DNA of 9,679 bases. It comes from Oscillospiraceae bacterium. GTDB taxonomy: Bacteria; Bacillota; Clostridia; Oscillospirales; Oscillospiraceae. How positions within the stretch are numbered: position 1 is the stretch's first letter; each line of letters starts with the position of its first letter. This document shows, in pieces, positions 6,614 through 9,679 of the stretch. The notes beneath the pieces are model-generated. The model did no database searches and was not told where the DNA came from. It saw nothing but the letters and a program-made list of their open reading frames with translations. A program made the position numbers and the translations under genes. The stretch is taken from positions 1-9,679 of the forward strand of contig JAEETR010000013.1 of the NCBI GenBank assembly GCA_016286595.1, read 5' to 3'.

Positions 6614-6642
6614 TTGACAAGAGTTTATACCGTAATTATAAT
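6614..6642 (+). promoter_or_regulatory. Perfect-consensus promoter of greA-lysS
   Basis: TTGACA (6614-6619) and TATAAT (6637-6642) are separated by 17 bp, matching the sigma-A/sigma-70 consensus at all twelve positions and at optimal spacing. The expected start is near 6649. It lies 67 bp after the hydrolase stop. No clear terminator precedes it; only a weak 5-bp GC stem is seen (6548-6552 with 6568-6572), with no real T run. Confidence 0.92.
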
Positions 6643-6649
6643 GTGTTAG

Positions 6650-6676
6650 CCGGGGACTTCGTAACGGGGTCCCCGG
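6650..6676 (+). promoter_or_regulatory. Leader hairpin at the 5' end of the greA transcript
   Basis: CCGGGGAC (6650-6657) pairs perfectly with GTCCCCGG (6669-6676) around an 11-base loop. The predicted transcription start at about 6649 places the stem at the very 5' end of the RNA. No T run follows, so it is not a simple terminator. It would fit a 5' stabilising hairpin or a protein-binding leader. The greA ribosome site (6693-6697) lies 16 bp further on and is not in the stem. Confidence 0.6.
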
Positions 6677-6706
6677 TTGAACAGTATAGCCCGGAGGTTT
6701 TTCAAT

Positions 6707-7180
6707 ATGGCAAGTTCCAACAGATACAAAATGAGCGCCAAGCGCCTTGAGGAGCTGAAGGAAGAGCTCAACTACCTTCAGACCGACAGAGCCAGAGAGG
6801 TAGAGGACATGATCCGCGTCGCCCGCTCCTTCGGCGATCTTTCCGAGAACAGCGAGTATGACGACGCCAAGACCGAACAGGGCAAGCTCTATTCCCGCAT
6901 AGCCGAGATAAGGGATCTTATCGACAACGTGGAGCTGACCGAGGACAACGTATCTTCCGGCATCGTGGGTATCGGAAGCACCGTCACCGTCCGCGACGTG
7001 GAGACCGGCGATACAGACAAGTACAAGATAGTCGGCAGCCAGGAAGCCAACCCCGCCCTGGGCCTCATCTCCGACGATTCGCCCCTGGGCACCGGCCTGA
7101 TGGGCCACGGCGCAGGGGAGACCGTTCACGTGGAGGCGCCCGCCGGAACGCTGGCCTTTGAGATAATAGAGATAGAGTAA
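6707..7180 (+). CDS. greA: Transcript cleavage factor GreA
   Basis: GreA rescues backtracked RNA polymerase by stimulating cleavage of the RNA 3' end in the active site. The 157-residue length is normal. The N-terminal coiled-coil hairpin (about 1-78) carries the conserved tip GDLSENSEYDDAK (43-55), with acidic residues D44 and E47 corresponding to E. coli D41 and E44. The C-terminal FKBP-like domain has the family block SDDSPLGTGLMGHGAGETV (122-140) and ends in an FEIIEIE strand. ATG 6707 is preceded by GGAGG (6693-6697) at 9 bp; an in-frame start at 6677 would overlap the leader stem boundary and adds a non-family N terminus. It stands 18 bp before lysS, a pairing common in Firmicutes. Confidence 0.97.
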   Translation: MASSNRYKMSAKRLEELKEELNYLQTDRAREVEDMIRVARSFGDLSENSEYDDAKTEQGKLYSRIAEIRDLIDNVELTEDNVSSGIVGIGSTVTVRDVETGDTDKYKIVGSQEANPALGLISDDSPLGTGLMGHGAGETVHVEAPAGTLAFEIIEIE

Positions 7181-7198
7181 GGCGAAGGGAGAAACGCA

Positions 7199-9142
7199 AT
7201 GCCTGAAGATAACGCCGCGCCCGTTCAGGAGCTTTCCGAGCTTCTGCAGATAAGACGGGACAAGCTGAAAAAGCTGCAGGAGGAGGGGAGAGACCCCTTC
7301 GCCGTCACCAGATTTGACCGCACCGCCTGGAGCGACGATATAAAGAACGCCTTTGAGTCCCTTGACGGCCAGACCGTCGCCGTCGCCGGCCGGATCATGG
7401 CAAAGCGGGGCATGGGCAAGGCCATCTTTGCAGACCTGCAGGACGGCCACGGGAAGATCCAGATCTACGTCCGCATGAACGACGTGGGCGAGGAGGCGTT
7501 TGACGATTTCAAGCGCTTCGACATCGGTGACATCATCGGCGCCGAGGGCTTCGTTTTCAAGACCCGCATGGGGGAGATATCCGTCCACGTGCAGGGCCTG
7601 AAGCTGCTGTCCAAATCCCTGCGGCCCCTGCCGGAGAAATTCCACGGCCTGAGCGATACCGAGACCCGCTACCGTCAGCGCTACGTGGACCTCATCATGA
7701 ATCCGGACGTCAAGCGTACCTTCGAGATACGCTCTCAGTTCAACGCCTATCTCCGCCATTTCCTTGACAGCCGCGGCTTTATGGAGGTCGAGACTCCCGT
7801 TCTCAACACCATCTCCGGCGGCGCCACCGCCCGCCCCTTCATAACCCACCACAATACTCTGGATATAGATATGTATATGCGCATAGCCACCGAGCTGCAT
7901 CTGAAGCGGCTGATCGTGGGCGGTTTCGAGCGGGTATACGAGATAGGCCGTATCTTCCGCAACGAGGGTATGGACACCAAGCACAATCCCGAGTTCACCA
8001 CCGTGGAGCTCTATCAGGCCTACACCAACCTTGAAGGCATGATGGACATATTCGAAGAGTTCCTCTCCTCCGCGGCGATGCACATTCTTGGCACCTATAA
8101 CGTCACCTGGCAGGGACAGGAGATAGACCTGACTCCCGGCTGGCGGCGCATGACCATGGCGGACGCGGTAAAAGAGTACTGCGGCGCCGACTTCATGGCC
8201 ATAGAGGGCGATGACGACGCGGGCGTGGCCCTTGCGAAGTCCATCGGCGTGGACATGGACGGCGTGGAGCACACCTGGGGCAACGCCCTTTACGAGAGCT
8301 TTGACCAGAAGGTGGAGGAGAAGCTCATTCAGCCCACCTTCATCACCATGTACCCCGTGGAGGTGTCCCCTCTGGCCAAGCGCAGTCCCGAGGATCCCCG
8401 CCTCACCGAGCGATACGAGCTTTTCATCTGTCACTGCGAGATGGGCAACGCCTTCTCCGAGCTCAACGACCCCATCGACCAGAAGGGCCGCTTTGAGAAG
8501 CAGATGGAGCTGCGCGCCAAGGGCGACGAGGAGGCCGGCATGATGGACGAGGATTTCATCAACGCTCTCGAGTACGGCATGCCCCCCACCGGCGGCCTGG
8601 GCTTCGGCGTCGACCGATGCGTCATGCTGCTGACCGGCTCCGATTCCATAAGGGACGTGATATTGTTCCCGACAATGAAGCCGTTGGATATGCCCAAGGC
8701 CGAAAACAAGGCGGAAGAACAGCCGGTGGAAGCGGCAGTCGAGGCCCCCAAAGTCGAGGAAAAAATCGACTTTTCCAATGTGGTGATCGAGCCTCTCTTC
8801 CAGGATCAGGTGGATTTTGAAACCTTCTCCAAGTCCGATTTCCGGGCCGTGAAGGTGCTGGAATGCGAGGCGGTCAAAAAATCCAAGAAGCTCCTGAAGT
8901 TCACTTTGGACGATGGAAGCGGTGAGAACCGAACAATTCTAAGCGGTATTCATGCTTTCTACGAGCCGGAGGACCTCATCGGAAAAACCTGTATTGCCAT
9001 CACGAATCTGCCTCCAAGGGCCATGATGGGCATCGAATCCTGTGGGATGCTCCTCAGCGCCATCCACAAGGAAGGGGAGGAAGAAAAGCTCAATCTGCTG
9101 ATGGTGGACCCCCACATTCCGGCTGGCGCGAAGCTGTATTAA
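7199..9142 (+). CDS. lysS: Class II lysyl-tRNA synthetase fused to a C-terminal tRNA-binding (EMAP-II/Trbp111-type) domain
   Basis: LysRS attaches lysine to tRNA-Lys in the cytoplasm. Residues about 1-495 form a complete bacterial class II enzyme: N-terminal OB-fold anticodon domain (about 58-135), the LysRS signature LSDTETRYRQRYVDL (151-165), motif 1 (about 185-200, FMEVETP), motif 2 with FRNEG (253-257), MGNAFSELNDP (415-425), and motif 3 GLGFGVDR (466-473). Normal bacterial LysRS ends near PTMKP (491-495). Here it continues for about 150 residues: an Ala/Glu/Pro/Lys-rich linker (about 498-525) and then a tRNA-binding domain (about 536-647), with FSKSDFRAVKVLECE, KLLKF, ILSGI, GKTCIAITNLPPR and GIESCGMLL as in the C terminus of bacterial MetRS and stand-alone Trbp111. 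The extension probably increases tRNA affinity or helps dimerisation. It is in frame with no internal ribosome site, so a real fusion. GGGAGA (7187-7192) precedes the ATG; greA is 18 bp upstream. Confidence 0.95.
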   Translation: MPEDNAAPVQELSELLQIRRDKLKKLQEEGRDPFAVTRFDRTAWSDDIKNAFESLDGQTVAVAGRIMAKRGMGKAIFADLQDGHGKIQIYVRMNDVGEEAFDDFKRFDIGDIIGAEGFVFKTRMGEISVHVQGLKLLSKSLRPLPEKFHGLSDTETRYRQRYVDLIMNPDVKRTFEIRSQFNAYLRHFLDSRGFMEVETPVLNTISGGATARPFITHHNTLDIDMYMRIATELHLKRLIVGGFERVYEIGRIFRNEGMDTKHNPEFTTVELYQAYTNLEGMMDIFEEFLSSAAMHILGTYNVTWQGQEIDLTPGWRRMTMADAVKEYCGADFMAIEGDDDAGVALAKSIGVDMDGVEHTWGNALYESFDQKVEEKLIQPTFITMYPVEVSPLAKRSPEDPRLTERYELFICHCEMGNAFSELNDPIDQKGRFEKQMELRAKGDEEAGMMDEDFINALEYGMPPTGGLGFGVDRCVMLLTGSDSIRDVILFPTMKPLDMPKAENKAEEQPVEAAVEAPKVEEKIDFSNVVIEPLFQDQVDFETFSKSDFRAVKVLECEAVKKSKKLLKFTLDDGSGENRTILSGIHAFYEPEDLIGKTCIAITNLPPRAMMGIESCGMLLSAIHKEGEEEKLNLLMVDPHIPAGAKLY

Positions 9143-9174
9143 GGACGGGAAAAAGGGCAAAAAACCCGGTTTAG

Positions 9175-9201
9175 TCTCCAAAAATCTCCATTTAATCTCC
9201 A
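9175..9201. repeat. Three TCTCCA copies at 10-11 bp spacing after lysS
   Basis: TCTCCA occurs at 9175-9180, 9185-9190 and 9196-9201, i.e. one helical turn apart, in an AT-rich stretch between the lysS stop and its terminator. A second phased pair, CTTATAAG (9248-9255) and GTTATAAG (9258-9265), lies just before the terminator. Purpose unknown; they would lie in the 3' untranslated region of the lysS mRNA. Confidence 0.4.
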
Positions 9202-9262
9202 ATTCAGTCGAGATTTTTGAGTAAGTCTTCAAAAAAATCTATAACTGCTTATAAGTCGTTAT

Positions 9263-9307
9263 AAGACCCACCATTCAAGAAAGAATCCTGAGTGGTGGGT
9301 CTTTTTT
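9263..9307 (+). terminator. Rho-independent terminator of greA-lysS
   Basis: AAGACCCACCA (9263-9273) pairs with TGGTGGGTCTT (9293-9303), and the stem extends to 9277/9289 with one G-T pair; the loop is about 11 bases and six T follow (9302-9307). It lies about 120 bp after the lysS stop, a rather long 3' untranslated region. Confidence 0.92.
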
Positions 9308-9406
9308 GCTGATAGGGCATGTGGCTCCGACGAGGGGAAGAGATGGTGGGCTCATAGCTGCTTGGAGACAGCCAAATGTTCTGCGAAAGGTCCTGATGCC
9401 GCTTAG
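9308..9406 (+). pseudogene. Possible decayed IS66-type transposase tail (weak)
   Basis: One frame reads about 32 codons to a TAG, including GSDEGKRWWAHSCLETAKC and then GPDA. From memory, the end of IS66-family transposases has the order (A)GS-DEG, RWA, SLIETAK, then DPxAYL; the same blocks appear here in order, with a two-residue gap and an early stop. No start codon, ribosome site, DDE residues or inverted repeats are present. It could be chance. The 9308-9548 interval otherwise holds no supported gene. It also contains a bulged hairpin: GATGCCGCTT (9395-9404) with AAGCGCATC (9417-9425). Confidence 0.22.
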
Positions 9407-9548
9407 GGGCCGCTACAAGCGCATCTATGATTGTTCCTCTTGGTGTGATGTAGACAACGCTCAGGCCGCTGCAACGCGCGTCAATTTCTTCTCAGCCTGG
9501 TTATCTTTTTCACCAAGAATCAGTCTCTGTCAGTTCGGTTCATAAATG

Positions 9549-9598
9549 AAGGGGTCAGCTTGCAAAAGAGCAGCAAGCTGACCCCTTTTTTCTTTTTT
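9549..9598. terminator. Strong terminator with no assigned + strand gene
   Basis: GGGGTCAGCTTGC (9551-9563) pairs perfectly with GCAAGCTGACCCC (9573-9585), extended by two A-T pairs, around a 9-base loop. On the + strand it is followed by T6-C-T6, an excellent terminator. On the - strand a poorer run (TTCATTT) follows, which could serve the - strand gene entering from the right edge. No intact gene precedes it on the + strand. Confidence 0.85.
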
Positions 9599-9636
9599 AC
9601 ACCGTTCCTAGAATCCTATTTGGAAGATTTATGGAC

Positions 9637-9679
9637 TCAATCTTTTTTCAGAAAATCGAGGATCTCCTCAACGGTTTTC
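9637..9679 (-). CDS. C-terminal end of a - strand gene, partial at window edge
   Basis: Read on the - strand, the last 13 codons before a TGA give KTVEEILDFLKKD, an amphipathic helix with alternating acidic and hydrophobic residues that looks like a natural protein C terminus. The shared hairpin at 9549-9587 lies about 50 bp beyond the stop. Too little is present to name a product, and chance cannot be excluded for so short a fragment. Confidence 0.4.
   Translation of the reverse strand, partial: KTVEEILDFLKKD

Noticed and set aside
6533..8434. 633-codon open frame on the - strand opposite greA and lysS
   Set aside because: It is the shadow of two well-recognised + strand genes. The product is low-complexity (His, Gly, Leu, Val rich) and has no domain pattern or plausible ribosome site. 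High GC makes long antisense frames common.
9306..9545. 79-codon + strand frame after the lysS terminator
   Set aside because: It would start at a TTG within the terminator T run with no ribosome site, and the product resembles nothing I recognise.
1..9679. CRISPR arrays, tRNA or rRNA genes, intact insertion sequences, toxin-antitoxin or defence cassettes
   Set aside because: Looked for by eye on both strands. No regular repeat-spacer pattern, no tRNA T-loop with acceptor pairing, and no intact transposase, nuclease or toxin domain was found.

Overview
The window is about 60% GC by eye, rich in GGAGG-type Shine-Dalgarno sites and in ATA and ATC isoleucine codons. Its genes (PucR/CdaR-type regulator, ftsE-ftsX-M23 hydrolase, greA-lysS, a DUF4830-like protein) suggest a moderately high-GC anaerobic Clostridia member, probably Oscillospiraceae-like. 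That placement is inference from gene content and style, not from a marker search.

Left part (1-1200, + strand): the 3' half of a sodium:solute symporter, a strong terminator, a 93-residue glutaredoxin-like CPYC protein, and a terminator that works in both directions. The small redox gene appears to use a promoter whose -10 box lies in the loop of the symporter terminator.

Middle left (1210-2341, - strand): two small single-pass membrane proteins. One has a PH-like beta-rich soluble domain and its own good promoter; the other resembles DUF4830. A 324-bp divergent intergenic region then holds a strong + strand promoter and several short dyads and repeats.

Centre (2554-6546, + strand): a PucR/CdaR-type regulator, ftsE, ftsX and a CwlO/PcsB-like coiled-coil M23 peptidoglycan hydrolase, with gaps of 18 bp, a 14-bp overlap and 19 bp. 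This looks like one transcription unit. FtsEX is the ATP-driven membrane switch and the M23 protein is its likely extracellular effector. The regulator heading the operon is the less usual part.

Right (6614-9307, + strand): a perfect-consensus promoter (TTGACA, 17 bp, TATAAT), a leader hairpin starting at about +1, greA, and lysS 18 bp later. The LysRS has a complete class II catalytic body and then an extra C-terminal region of about 150 residues: a charged linker followed by an EMAP-II/Trbp111-type tRNA-binding domain as found at the end of MetRS. Its codon use differs from the catalytic part. This fusion is the most notable feature of the window.

The end (9308-9679) is lower in GC and holds no intact gene that I can support. 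It has a second strong terminator, a weak hint of a decayed IS66-type transposase tail, and what looks like the last codons of a - strand gene. I saw no CRISPR array, tRNA, rRNA, intact transposase, toxin-antitoxin or defence cassette.
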